NCBI GenBank assembly: GCA_023374025.1
Contig: SIJG01000008.1
Coordinates: 984,215 to 1,048,214, forward strand
From: Heterodera schachtii
Lineage: Eukaryota > Nematoda > Chromadorea > Rhabditida > Heteroderidae
Direction of reading: 5' to 3'
Length of the DNA: 64,000 nt
Part shown: piece after piece, positions 1 through 11,600 of the stretch
How the letters are laid out: the number at the start of each line of letters is the position of its first letter
How positions within the stretch are numbered: position 1 is the stretch's first letter
The notes under the pieces: generated by a model
What the model was told of the DNA's origin: nothing
Databases searched by the model: none
Seen by the model: only the letters and a program-made list of their open reading frames with translations
Program-made: the position numbers and the translations under genes

Positions 1-2419
1 GCGTGACAATTGGGTGACAAATTCGCCGTGTTGCTGCCGAATGAGCGGCAACCTCTGGACGATGTCGACGTGGCATTTTTCTGCTAAAATTGGCAAGTCA
101 ATGGCAACTCGTACAATGGGCAACCCATACAATAAAATACTAATTGATAAGGCTAGCTTAAGCCTATGAACGAGTTGTCATGATACCAAATGAGTGATGA
201 TTAATTTAGATTTAATTGGAGACGCTCCAAGAGTAATTATTACTCAACTTTTTCATTAAAAATATTTCCCCTATTTCCAACCAACGCACATTCGCTGTTG
301 GACAATGGCCATTTGGCCGGGTCGTAGCATTTGCACTGTTGTCCCGTGCCCTTGACACATTGGCCCGTGTTTCGGCACTGTTTGACGAAGGAGAACGGCA
401 AAATGTTCATGTCGCCGAACAGTGGCACCACTTCGATGGACTGAAAAATAGCAAAATTGGATTTAAAATGAGAAAAAATGATGGGCAAAGTGCAAACTCA
501 CATTGAATATTTTGTCAAATTTTTGGATGGAAATGCGCTTCTTCTGGTCAAGCCGTGTGTACACTTCGGCATCCATCAAATAAAGGCAAAATGCTATCAC
601 CTAATGAATTTGATTTTTTAAAATTGAATACATTTGCCGACAAATCACTTTGATGTGCGTGTGCCGTTGGTCAGGACTGATGAACATTCGGTTCTCGTGA
701 AAATGTGCACTGATGTTGATCAGATCGGCGAGCAGTTCCTCGTGGGCTTCAATCTGACCAAGAAATGAAGGCACTTCATTTGGGAGATACAATACTTTTC
801 GATGGAAGAAGGCATTAACTAATTAGATAAATCGGAATGGGACGGCGCCATTCACTGCGAAAAGCCTCGACTCCAACGCGTTCCCCGCCAGAATTTTTTT
901 TTAATTTTCAAATTTAGAAATATTTCAAGAAAAAAATATTTGAATAATTTATGATAAATTACTAATTGTAATATTCTTCTAAATTTCCAAAAAATCGCTG
1001 AAAAACTTTTTTTCTTGACATTTCTTATAAACACCTTTTTTCTTTAAATATTTCTAATTGTAAGTTTGAGAATGCCAAGTGAAGTCAGTGCCCCGATGGA
1101 CTGACTTTTTGAATGCGTTCTCTGAGTGACTGTTTGATTTTGTTCTGTGTGGCCACGAACCAGATGAGGTTGTTGGAATCATTGGTGAAGAATTGCGAAG
1201 CACTGAAAGGCATTCATTTGGGGAATTGAAAATGGCATTTTGGAACGACCGGCGAAAGGTGGACAAATCGTTTTTGATGGACGCCTTCATGTCCTTCAGC
1301 GCGTCCAACACCAAAAACATGTTCAACAGTTGGCCAAGGAGCAACAAAAGTGACTCGGACACGAAATCCTTGCGTTTTTCGGGATGGCACAGCGAATGGA
1401 ACTCCTCGCAAAAGCGGTCGACGGCGGACAACTGAACAAGTGCAATATAGATGAGAATCGATTTTTTTTCTCTTTAGGCCAAATAGTTTCTCCAGTGTTG
1501 TTTTCGAAATTTTAGCCCAGGGGAGCAAAAATTGTGTTTTTTTAACGGTTTTGCGCAAAAAAAGACTAATTTTGCTAAAAACCCATTTTGAAACGTGCCC
1601 TTCTAAACAAGTCCTAAAGTCCCATTCCCCTGTTTGGCAATAGAAATATGTTTTTAGAATTTTCAGGTTTCAAAAAAAAATTTTTTTTTTTTTTTTGGAC
1701 TAGTAAAACACATGAACGCCCCATATTTTTGTGTTGGCCTATTTTAGTCCGTTTATTTTATTTGATTGATCTCATCTGACCGCGAAGTGCATAAAGTTGT
1801 CCAATTTGCGCACTTCGGGCTCCAACACTTGCACAATTTTTTCGTTGATTTCGGCACGATTCTGAGCAAAAATTGTTGAGGAAATGGCCGTGCATTGGCC
1901 TATGATTGTCGCCACTGACCAACTGATCGTTGGACCGGGGCATTGGCACGGCGCGAGAACAGCAGCGCCAGGTGTACAAATTGGCGGCATGGGTAAACCC
2001 TTCGCGAAGCAGTTCATTCTTTTGAAAAAGGGTGTTTTATAAACATATGAAAAGCACCACCCCAATTCTTACAAATTCGGCATGTTTAGTGGCTTCTTCG
2101 ATGAATCTAAAGGCAATTGTTTTGCAATTTCGTCAATATTTTCGTCCTCTCACTTTGAACATCCCGTTATAAATGCACTTCGGTCCTCGAAATTGGTGTC
2201 GAAGGAAACACGGTATTGGAGGGACTGCGAATTGGCGCCGATGGATGGCAAATCATCGCCAATTTGCAGCTCTTCCAGCGCCTAATAAATGACTTTTTTT
2301 TTGTCAGAAATTGTACAAGAAAAAAAATAACTTAAAAATTCATCTTATTCTTATACCTGAACACTGTAAAATACGTCCTGAATGGAGACGCGGTCATTAA
2401 GACCAATTGAAGTGGTCAT
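1..2419 (-). CDS. gex-2: CYFIP / GEX-2 ortholog, N-terminal part (gene runs off left edge)
   Basis: CYFIP proteins (Sra-1; GEX-2 in worms) are subunits of the WAVE regulatory complex, which links Rac to Arp2/3 actin assembly in the cytoplasm. Eleven minus-strand exons join in frame: 2419-2357, 2281-2154, 2106-2073, 2018-1920, 1861-1781, 1431-1250, 1202-1106, 753-649, 600-502, 440-290 and 83 to beyond 1. The product follows known CYFIP order: NTNFEDR-like (DTNFEDRSAF), LYTWRCCSRA, VQVLEPEVRKL, HPEKRKDFVSES, HEELLADLINI, HENRMF and VVPLFGDM. The start at 2419 gives a first exon of 21 codons and matches the usual N-terminal length. Introns of 46-60 nt are common. The last intron (84-289) contains a small inverted-repeat element. 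The C-terminal two thirds lie outside the window. No damage was seen. The junction between exons 10 and 11 is the least certain. Confidence 0.95.
101..182. repeat. Short inverted-repeat (MITE-like) element in CYFIP intron
   Basis: The ends are inverted copies of TGGCAACTCGT and ACGAGTTGTCA, separated by a core holding GGCTAGCTTAAGCC. A longer relative with the same ends lies at 24215-24429. No target duplication was resolved. Confidence 0.55.
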
Positions 2420-3585
2420 TAAGAAACCCAATGAAAAAATGTGAATTTTTTGAATGTGCTGTGAATGAATTTCACTTTATAATGATGAAAAACATTTCGC
2501 CAATTCAATTTCTGTTCTGTTATTTGTAGAGCCAATCTTTTTAATTGAGATCGAGATTTCCGAATCTGCCGGACCTGGCCGGGCTGACATTTTCAGAAGC
2601 AACCGGTTTCCCGGCCCGACCTCTCAAAAACCGGTCAAACCGAAAAACCGGATTTTCAAATTTCCGGGCCCGGAACCGGTTTGGTGAAATTTAAAAAATC
2701 GTTCTAAGTTTTAAATTTTGGCTCTATTTCACTTTAGGCGTCAATAAATGGCCTCTTCAGTTCAAGGGCGTAGCCAGAAGACCCGGCTACGGGGGGGGGG
2801 GCTAAAGTCAAAAATTCGGTTTTTAGTTTTAGGGGTGTTTTTTCCATTCGATTTTTAGGGGTGTATATCGTTTTCTCCATAAATTACGTTCCCGGCATAA
2901 GGCACTAAAATTGCAAAAGGCAAAAAAAAAGGCACCCAAAAAGTTCAAACTCGAAGCTTCAAACACTGCCAAAATAGTTTAATTCATATTTTTTTAATCA
3001 TAATCATACCATGATTCTTTTTTTTCCTTTTCACTTTTTATATAAACAAAAACTTAACGAATATGTAAAACGCTGACCCATAAAATTAAATTGATTTTTA
3101 AAAATATTTGTTTACATTTGCATTGATTTGGACTTTTTCACCGGTGGCAAAGCGATGAAAAATTAATTTTTTATCTTTTCCAATAATTTAGGCTCATAAT
3201 TTCGATTTCCAATTTTCAAATTTCCATAAAAATAAACTAACGGAAGCATTCCAATCATTGGAAAAATTACACTAAATATTGGCTTAAAATGTTCAAACGG
3301 ATAAGACTTTCCTTCTCATTGTTTTTTTAAATTATTTTATAAATTAAAAAAAATAATTAAAATTTTTTGGTATTTTCAAATCTCCCCCTTAAATTAGGGG
3401 GAGTCTTCGGCATTCACTTATGTGTTGTTTATGGGCTTGGATATATATGATTAACCCGCTCAATTAGTCCACTAGAACCACAAAGATTAACCTATTTTTT
3501 GTCAATTTGAATAATTTATTTCACTTAATTCCCAATTATTTTAATAAATTAAATAGTTAACTTACGAATTTTCTAATTGATTAAA
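2420..3585. other. Intergenic, repeat remnants
   Basis: No gene was seen. At 2560-2690 there is a cluster of CCGG/ACCGG words. At 2763-2800 a GGGCGTAGCCAG motif faces a G-run, resembling a worn transposon end. The rest is AT-rich. This space holds the divergent 5' regions of the CYFIP gene (minus) and the BTB gene (plus). Confidence 0.5.
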
Positions 3586-6306
3586 ATGTCTCAATCAATG
3601 GTTGATCGGATGAAGCATTTGTTGAGCACGGGTGAGGACGCGGATGTTTATTTTTTGGTGGGGGACGGAGACGGAAAAGAGGCGAGTATTCAAATTATGA
3701 AATTTAATTATTAATTATTTTAATTGAAAATTGGAAAATTTTATTGAATTTATTTAAGTTTTTTTTTTGTTTAGTGTTTTTATACTTATATTTTAATCTT
3801 TTTCAGCTTTTGTCAGCCCATAAACTTGTTTTGAAGCACGCTTCCGAAGTATTTGCGGCAATGTTCCGTTTTGACGCCAAAAATGAAAAAAAGGAATTCG
3901 GTAAAATAGCAAAAAATAAAATTGTATTAGTGTAAATTGGACTTTTTTTCCATGGATTCAATACAATACTTAACTCTTAATTAAATCAATTAATTTTCAA
4001 TTAGCCTCTGCTAATTGCCCCGTGGAAGTCTCCGATGTTGAAGCAGCAGCCTTCAAAGTGATGTTGAGCTTCATTTACACGGATGATCTGAGCGAATTGA
4101 ATGGAGACAATGCAATGGCAGTGCTTTACGCCGGTGAATTTATTTTTAATTACCTAATTATTAATTATTATTAAATTAGCCAAAAAGTACAACATCCCTG
4201 GCCTTGTCCTTCCATCATTGCAAATTCCCATCCCAAAACTAAGCAATGCTTTCTTGGCTTATGCCCAGGCTCTCCTCTTCGAATTTGAGGTAAGGAAAAC
4301 AAATTTATTTTAATTATTAATTTCATTCTATTGTTTTTTATTTATTTTAAATTTAATAATTTTTTAGGATTTTGCCCGCGAATGTTTGCGTTACATTTGT
4401 CAAAATGCTGTCAAATTGTTCAGATTAGATCACTTTTTGCAAATTGATCAGAAAATGTTGTGCAGTCTTCTCGATAACGATCGTTTGTTGTTCAGCGATG
4501 AATTTGCTATTTGGAAAGCTGTAATTTCGACTTAAATTTATCATTTGCATATTAATTTGTCTTTTTTTTTATTTAGGCACTCCGTTGGGCCGATGAAAAA
4601 TGTCGTCAGAATGCCATTGAATGCTCCTCTGACAATCGTCGTTCTGTACTTGGTCCAGCAGTGTTCAAAATTCGTTTTCCAAATGTCCATGAGGATGATT
4701 TTGCCAAAGGCGTCGGTAAAATCATTGAAATCAGACAATTAAAACTGAAATTTTCTTTGGGCCGATATGAAATTTTACCTTTTAATGCTTGAGTTTACAA
4801 ATGGACACGTGGGGTCAGAAAGGGTCAAAAATTTGCCTTTACGAAATACCCTCCCACCAACATCAGAGGCCAAAATTTTACAAAAACGTTAAAAATTTTC
4901 GGAATACCTTCATCCCATTTTTTTGCGGCACGCTTTTTCCAAAGATTTTGATTCAAAGTTTTTGGAAAGATCGATGAAATCCATCGACGCCTAACAAATA
5001 AGGGTACTGTAACGGAATTTAATAATTTTGAATTTTACAGTTCCATCTGGTCTGTTAACAGTAGAAGAAGTGCTCGGCGTTTATCAGTTCAATTCCCATC
5101 CGTATCTTTATCTTCGTGGAGTGCCGGGGCTGTACCCGTCGAAATTCCCAAGCCATGGACGAATTTCTGATTGGAATACGACCAAAGGCAATCGAAGAGG
5201 GACACTTGCTTTGGAAATTGAAAAAATGCCCGAATTTGCGGGAGGTTCTGTCGGGAGTAGCCGATTCAGCGAAGCGTTGTTTATCAACGGATTCGAATGG
5301 AGAATTTTGACACAAATAAATGATGAGAAGAAATGTTTGGGATTTTACTTATGGTACGAAGCAAAAAAAGGTGCAATTTTAGTTAATGTTAAAACATTAC
5401 AGTAATTATTAATTATTTTTAATAATGAATTGTAGAAGAGCCGTGGGACAGCGTTTTCTCGGCAACATTTCGAATTGTATCGGAAAAGAGCGAAGCGGAC
5501 AATTCCACTTGGGACACGTTGTGACTATGTTATTGACAGATCACGCAGCGCCCATGGATTCGAGAATTTCATTACTTTTGCGGTAAGTGACAATTGAAAG
5601 CATTTCCTTAATTGACATTAATTATGGTCAATTAAGGAATTGATGGAGCCGAGCAATGGTTTTTACAACAGAAAAGAGGACAAATTAACATTGGTCATCG
5701 ATTTAATCGCCAAAGAGGAAAAATTAGACAAATTCATTTTGGAACACAGCAAAACGAAAGGGACACTTTTTATGGAAATTGAAAAAGTGTCGGAATTTGC
5801 GCGAGAAATCATTTTTAGTGAACGTAAAAGCGAAACTGTGCTTATCAAAGGAGTTCCCTGGAAAATATGGGCAAAAATAAAAACGAAAAATGGAAGCACT
5901 GACAAAGAGAAATGGTTGGGCATTTACCTTTTGTGCGTTTGGCCAAAAGAAGGTGCAAATTAAATGCTAATTAATAATAATTGCATTAATTTCCATTAAG
6001 ACTCAAAATGGAGGTGCAAATGTTTGGCAACTTTTCGAATTGTCTCGCAAAATAGCGTCGTGGCACGTGATATGAAGGAAATGAGTAAAGAAAGAATTGT
6101 TAACAATAAATCGACGTACTGGGGATTCTCTAATTTCATTTCGTTTGCGGTGAGTGACAATTCAAATGAATGCCTTTTAAGTCTTAATGACCATAATTAA
6201 GGCACTAATGGACCCGAGCAAAGGATTGTATGACAAAAATGAGGACAAAGTGACATTGGCCGTTGATGTCACCGTGAAAGAAGCAAAAACGGAGGACAAA
6301 TCTTAA
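3586..6306 (+). CDS. BTB-BACK-MATH protein with two MATH-type units; probable frameshift in exon 8
   Basis: BTB/BACK proteins often act as Cullin-3 adaptors, with MATH as the substrate-binding part; that role here is inference. Exons: 3586-3681, 3807-3900, 4005-4133, 4180-4289, 4368-4520, 4577-4715, 5041-5370, 5436-5582, 5637-5952, 6001-6149 and 6202-6306. BTB spans exons 1-3 (DADVYFLVG, AHKLVLKHAS, FKVMLSFIY), BACK spans exons 4-6 (ARECLRYI, DEFAIWKA, ALRWADEKCR), and MATH-like sequence fills exons 7-11, where the unit GTL.LEIEK..EFA...ATFRIVS...FA.LM(E/D)PS occurs twice. Intron 1 begins with GC (GCGAGT), not GT. In exon 8 the frame ends at a TGA near 5520, while the next frame continues the expected FENFITFA into the donor. 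This means a 1-nt indel, a sequencing error or a decaying gene. The family is expanded in plant-parasitic nematodes, from my general knowledge. Confidence 0.85.
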
Positions 6307-6355
6307 ACCCAATATGGTCTGGGAAAATCTCGTCGTCAAATTATCATTCTATGAA

Positions 6356-6553
6356 CCCGTTTTGGTACTTCCATGTTTTGCTACCCCCTCCCGCGAAAAA
6401 TTTAAAATTCATATTTGGGGTTTTCACTGTCATGAATATGGTGTTTGTTGCGACATTTGATGACAACATATTCATGATCAGTGACTTTGAAAACCCCAAA
6501 ACATGAATTTTTCGAGGGGAGGGGGTAGCAAAACACGGAAGTACCCCCGTTTT
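6356..6553. mobile_element. Foldback MITE with 8-bp target duplication (CCCGTTTT)
   Basis: A 182-bp element (6364-6545) begins GGTACTTCCATG and ends with the inverted copy. The arms are about 80-90 nt and share TTTTGCTACCCCCTCCC and GAATATG(G/T)TG. CCCGTTTT flanks it directly at 6356-6363 and 6546-6553. It has no coding capacity, so it is non-autonomous. It lies just 3' of the BTB gene stop. Confidence 0.85.
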
Positions 6554-7448
6554 TTTTGTCATTTTTTTATTGTTTACATTAAAAAAAAATCTATCAATAA
6601 TTTTCATTAAAATGCCAAATTCTTCCCCAGCGGCGCCTGTCACCTTTAATCGTTCAAAAATAAATTCAAAAATTTGGATTTTGTGTGCAAAGTTGTGAAG
6701 GCTTATTTTACAATAGAATCAAAAATAGTTCAATATATAGGTAAAATTTGTGTTATTCTGATTCGTTTGTCCCTTTTCACACATCGTTCACACGACAAAT
6801 CTCAGCAAAGTCACTGTCCAATTTGAAATCTGACGGTGCCTGAATTTTAGAATTTCTTATTTTGTGAAACATTCATTGGGTGTTTTATTTTCTAAAATAA
6901 TTTCTAATTCCCCCCCCCCCCCTTTCACATTTTTCTCCAGCGTAAGCATTTCCTCTCGCCCATAGCGTCGAATTGAGTCTTTTCGCGCCGTCCGTTCAAT
7001 GCGTGCACAAACAGCAAGTTTAAACTGAATAGGAGCACTAATGATTAATTTAGCATACAGTAATTAGCTCTTTTGTGACCCCGCTCTTTTTAATTTCCCT
7101 TTTCTCATGTAAATTCAATTTTATTGGCCAATTTTCACTTGAGGTATTTTTATTAATTGCATTGGCTGCTAATGCCGTCAATGACCATGAAAATTCTCCC
7201 CAGAATCAGGTTAATTGTAAGACAGAAAAGGGCAATCCTTCGGATATTAAAGATGCGCTGATCACAAATAAGAAATCAAAATCATTGCCATATTTTTTGC
7301 TGGAGTTCAGAATGGGTACTTTTCCGTTTGGGACTTCACCTCAAAGTTTTACAAAAAGTTTCACATTCAATTATTTCTTTTATCGCTACGCTAATTTATT
7401 CAATGGAAAGTTTAATTGTCCCTTAAGTGCGCTCTTTGTTCATTTTTT
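6554..7448. other. Intergenic, no supported gene
   Basis: AT-rich, with a C-run at 6911-6922. An open frame at 7075-7452 on the plus strand has a hydrophobic start but no ATG, and I could not support it as a gene. Nothing else was seen. Confidence 0.4.
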
Positions 7449-8273
7449 TTAAATTTTGAGGTGTAGGCCCAAAACGGAAAAGTACCCAGAATTGTAAGCT
7501 CTTAAGCCAGTTCCAAATTCTTTTGGCCTTTTCCCTCTTTCATTGACTTTCTTCCCTTTCGCCACCTTCGTCCATTCTCCCCCTCCGCCCTTTTTGTCAT
7601 TCGCTGTCGATGGCACTTCCATTTTCGGCACCTCCACAGGGAATGTTGAAGAAGGGTCAGCGCAATCGCCGCCCAAACTGTTGGACGGACAATCGGTGCC
7701 GTCATGCTCATCAGAAATTAGTTTCTCGCCCGCCCACTCGTAAATGGCCAACTTCCACTTACGGACCTTTTATAAAAATAATACTGGAGAAAAATAGAAA
7801 TTCACTGCGATGAAAATGAACAATCGGAATCAGCAATTTCCGCTGAATTGGCTAATATTTCTATGCCGCGACTATCCATCATTTTGGCATTTTGTCCACC
7901 TGTTTGTCCCACGAACGACGCGTGTGGTTTATGTGTTTGTTGGGTGTGCGCGGGTGGACGCCTTTCTTTCGCAAATACTTTGGGATTTCTGACAGATAGC
8001 GCTTGTAGGTCGGCTTGTCCTTCATCTTCTGCAGTTCTTTGTCCCGCCGTTCCAACGTCGCTTTATCCGTGCACCATCCCTGGAAAAGCTCAGAAAAATT
8101 TTCAGATAAAATTTTAATAGCATTTTGCCACTCACTTCATTCGGTATTATGTGCATTTTGATTCCGTCGCCGATTGATGTCAAATAGTCGTTATTTTTTA
8201 ACTCTTCGAGCACCCAAACAAACAATAAAATGGCAAACAAACTTAAAATGGTTAGAACTCGGAACCAGGACAT
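7449..8273 (-). CDS. SLBP-like protein, short paralog with hydrophobic N-terminus
   Basis: SLBP binds the 3' stem-loop of histone mRNAs and directs their processing and translation. Exons 8273-8136, 8079-7900 and 7766-7449 join in frame with good splice sites. Exon 2 (180 nt) and the start of exon 3 encode the RNA-binding domain: LERRDKELQKM, PTYKRYLSEIP, HPRTPNK, RRSWDKQ and VRKWKLAIYEW. The TPNK and RRSWD..(V)..WK cores that mark the family are intact. The tail resembles that of the copy at 13.3 kb (VPK then a short W-K-V/K-K-rich stretch), but here it is fused into exon 3. The N-terminal exon is odd: it begins MSWFRVLTILSLFAILL, a membrane-segment-like stretch, and lacks the acidic N-terminus seen in the other copies. 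It starts 363 bp from, and divergent to, the RBM19-like gene. It could be a functional variant or a decaying duplicate. Confidence 0.75.
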
Positions 8274-8635
8274 AGGCCTTTATTTTTCCTGGATGGGTTT
8301 TTGTCCAGAAAACCCAGAACCAGATTCTAAGAATCAAGGTTGGCCTTTTTTTTAAAATGTCGAACTAGAAAACGAAAGAAAAAAGAAAGTGAAAGTGTAA
8401 AAAAAAATAATTTACATATTAAATAATTTAATTCAAAAATTTCCGCCATTAAAAAAAATAAAAATAAATTTGAAATCGAAAAAAGCCAACAAGCGGACGT
8501 GAAAATGTTTTTAGTAGACTGAAGAATAAGTTTCCCAAATACGCACACTTTCAGCTTTATCTTACGCATTAAATTCCTTTTAATTTCTCTGTGCGTACAT
8601 TTAATGTTTAATATTCTTTCAGTTTTATTTCTGAA
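8274..8635. promoter_or_regulatory. Shared divergent 5' region
   Basis: The 362 bp between the SLBP-like start (minus) and the RBM19-like start (plus) must hold both promoters. A TTCTTTCAG acceptor-like site lies 14 bp upstream of the RBM19-like ATG, at 8614-8622. It could be a trans-splice (spliced-leader) acceptor, which is inference. No TATA box was evident. Confidence 0.35.
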
Positions 8636-11600
8636 ATGAAAACTTCAAAAAAGAATAAAAGCAGAAAAACTGCTTCAACAAATGAAGTGAAAAAGGAATG
8701 CCCCGAAGGCACAGAGAACCGCGAAAATGTTGGGACGTCGAGCAGGTCAAAAACCTAAATCACCTACCTATTTTAAAAAGGTATGCTTGCTTTAATTAAC
8801 AGATTAATTGTGAAGAATTTGCCGTGTGGCAAAAAGACGCGATGGGACGAGGCCAAAGTTCGAGCGCACTTCTCCAAATTTGGCACTTTGACGGACGTTC
8901 GGCTGAAACTCAGCGAAAAGACCGGCGCTTGCAAATTCGCCTTTGTCGGCTTTTCCTCCGCCGAACATTGCCAAAATGCCATCAAAGCGATGGACGGCGC
9001 GTACATTGGCGGCTCAAAACTTACGGTTCTGTTTTGTTGGACACCATTTTTGGCGTTTGGGTGAAAATTCATTTTTTTATTGGGAAAGAATTTGTGGATT
9101 TAAATGCTTTCAGTAAATGACAAATTACAGGTCGAAGAGTGCAAAGCATTGACAACTGACAGAACGGCGATCACCAAACAACTTTCGTTGAACAAACGCA
9201 AAAAACTGAGGCAAAAAGTCAAATGGTAAGCGCAAAATTTCGGTTTTTTTTCTATTTTTATTTGTTTTGAATTCGTTTTATTCGCTTTCATTTTCAATTT
9301 TTCTCCGCCATTTAATTATTAATTGCATTTAATAAAATTGGTTTACATTTTATTCTTTTAAGCGAAATTGATGAGGAGGAGGACGAAGAAGGAGGTGCCG
9401 AAGAGGCGGACGTCGACTCACTAATTGAAAAGCAAATTTTGGACACCGGACGTAAACAATTTGACATTTTTTGGCACGAGGGTTGGGAAGGGGTGCATAA
9501 ATTGGCACTAATTTTCAAAATCTTTTGCGACTCGGTTTTTCTGTATCCGAATTTTGCACTGTTTTCAGGACTTTTCCTTCGGAATTTGCCCTTTGTGTGC
9601 TCGGAGGAGCAAATACGGCAACTTTTCGAGCCGTTCGGAGCACTTGCGGAGTTGGAATGTGTCGTGGACAATGCGGGCAAATGCAAAGGGTACGCCCTGT
9701 GCACCTTCATTTTCCCGGAACATGCCGTTGCCGCGTGGAAAGCGTTGGACGGCACCGTTTTTATGGTACTCATTTGGACATAAACCGAGACCATTTCCAC
9801 AGTTTTGCAGCTTTGTTCTCATCAATAGGGTTGTAAATTACATGGACTAAAAACGCAAATGGCCAAATATGGACTAAAAACTGCCAAAATCTAGGTTTAA
9901 ACCCTCAAAAATTTCAAAAAAGGTGTATATTTCAATACTTGCTTAAATAAAGTTAAAAAAATACAATAAACAACCAAAAATGGATTTAAAAGATAAAAAT
10001 GCAAATTTTTTATTGTCTTCGGTTATATAAAAAACACCTCCAAGTTTGCCAATTTCAAAAAGATTTGCATTAAAAAGTTCACAAAAAATGCTAAAAAATA
10101 TTTATAAAAAATGACAAATGACGACGAAAACCCAAATTTTGCATATTTTTGGGGGTGTAATTTTTAAAAATTCCCAAAAGTCGAACTTTAGGGGTGTATT
10201 TTTCGCTTTTTTTTTCATTTTTTTGTGAAAATTTGCCAAAAATGGTCGAAATATGAACTGAAAAGGCAAAAATGGCGAAATATGGATTTATTCCTGAAAT
10301 TATGTCAAAAACAATAAACATTTAGGAGAAATTCTGAATATTATCTTTTTATAAAAATGAAAATAAAGGGCCGAATGCTGCACATAATCGCCGGCGAAGA
10401 GAAGAGAGTGCGGACGAACGGTGCAGACGGCGACAGCACAAACGACGGATGCCAAAGTGCGTTCCAACGCGAACGGAACGAAAAACGCAAGGCGAACGAC
10501 GCGGAAGGGGCGACAGAAGCGGCGACAAACAATCGGTGGGCAAAAAAAGCAAAAACAACAAAGCCTCGGAACAATTATCCGACCTCCTCCCCTAGTTATG
10601 AGCCTATTATTGCCCTGTTTTTTTTTGGGTAGGCCAAGCTTTTTTCAAGTACTGCTTGGTACCCGTGGCACATACCCAGGGTGGCGATGTGCTGCCTCGG
10701 AATTGTCTCCCATTAATTAATGCATTTGCAACTAAAAATGTTTTCCTCTCTGTTCAGTTGCACTTGGAACGCGCTGTTTCTTGGCACTGACGCGGTGGCG
10801 GAGACATTAGCAGAAAATTATGAAGTGGAGAAGCGCGATTTGCTGCTGGTTGATGGCAAACAGCAGAACAGGTGAGCTGGGGACGGAGTTGGAGGAGTAC
10901 GGACGCGACGGTCCCTTTCGTTCCCTCCCGTCTCTGTTTCAAGTCGGCATCAAAATTTTACATTGTTTTAATGTTTAAAAATTGGCCTCATTTGGCTGAC
11001 AATTCTGCTCTCTTTCCCGTTTTAATTGATATTTCTCCAATAGTGCCGCCGTGCGCGTGGCAATGGCCGAGGCGCGTTTGGTGCGCGAGACGCGCAAATT
11101 CCTGCTTGACAACGGCGTTCGGTTGGACGCGTTCGCCCAGCGGCGGCACCTTTTGAACAATGGTGGCGACAACGTCGACGGCACTGAGGACGGAACCGCA
11201 AAAATGCGACGTTCAAAGACGACAATTTTGGTCAAAAATTTGGACGCCACGAGGGAAGGGAAAAAGGAATGGTTGCACTCTCTGTTTGGACGCTTTGGAG
11301 TTGTTAGGACGGTGCTGGTGCCACCAGGTCGGGAATTGACTGAATATGTATCATAATTAGAATTTCAATCTGCGAGTTTTTTAACCCCTATGTAATTAGC
11401 TGCAAGTATTTTGGCATTGCTTTTTTCAATACGTACATGAAAAACCTCTCAAAAATAAGCAGAAATGAATAGAAATGAACAAGTAACTCGTCATTTTGTT
11501 TTAGTTTTGATGCTATTTAAAATGTAATGTTTTTCCATTATTTCCCCCTTCAAATTTCAGTGCACGGAATCACTGCGATTGTTGAGATGGCAAATGCCCG

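Noticed and set aside
7075..7452. 125-codon open frame with hydrophobic start
   Set aside because: No ATG start, no splice support and no motif; AT-rich context.
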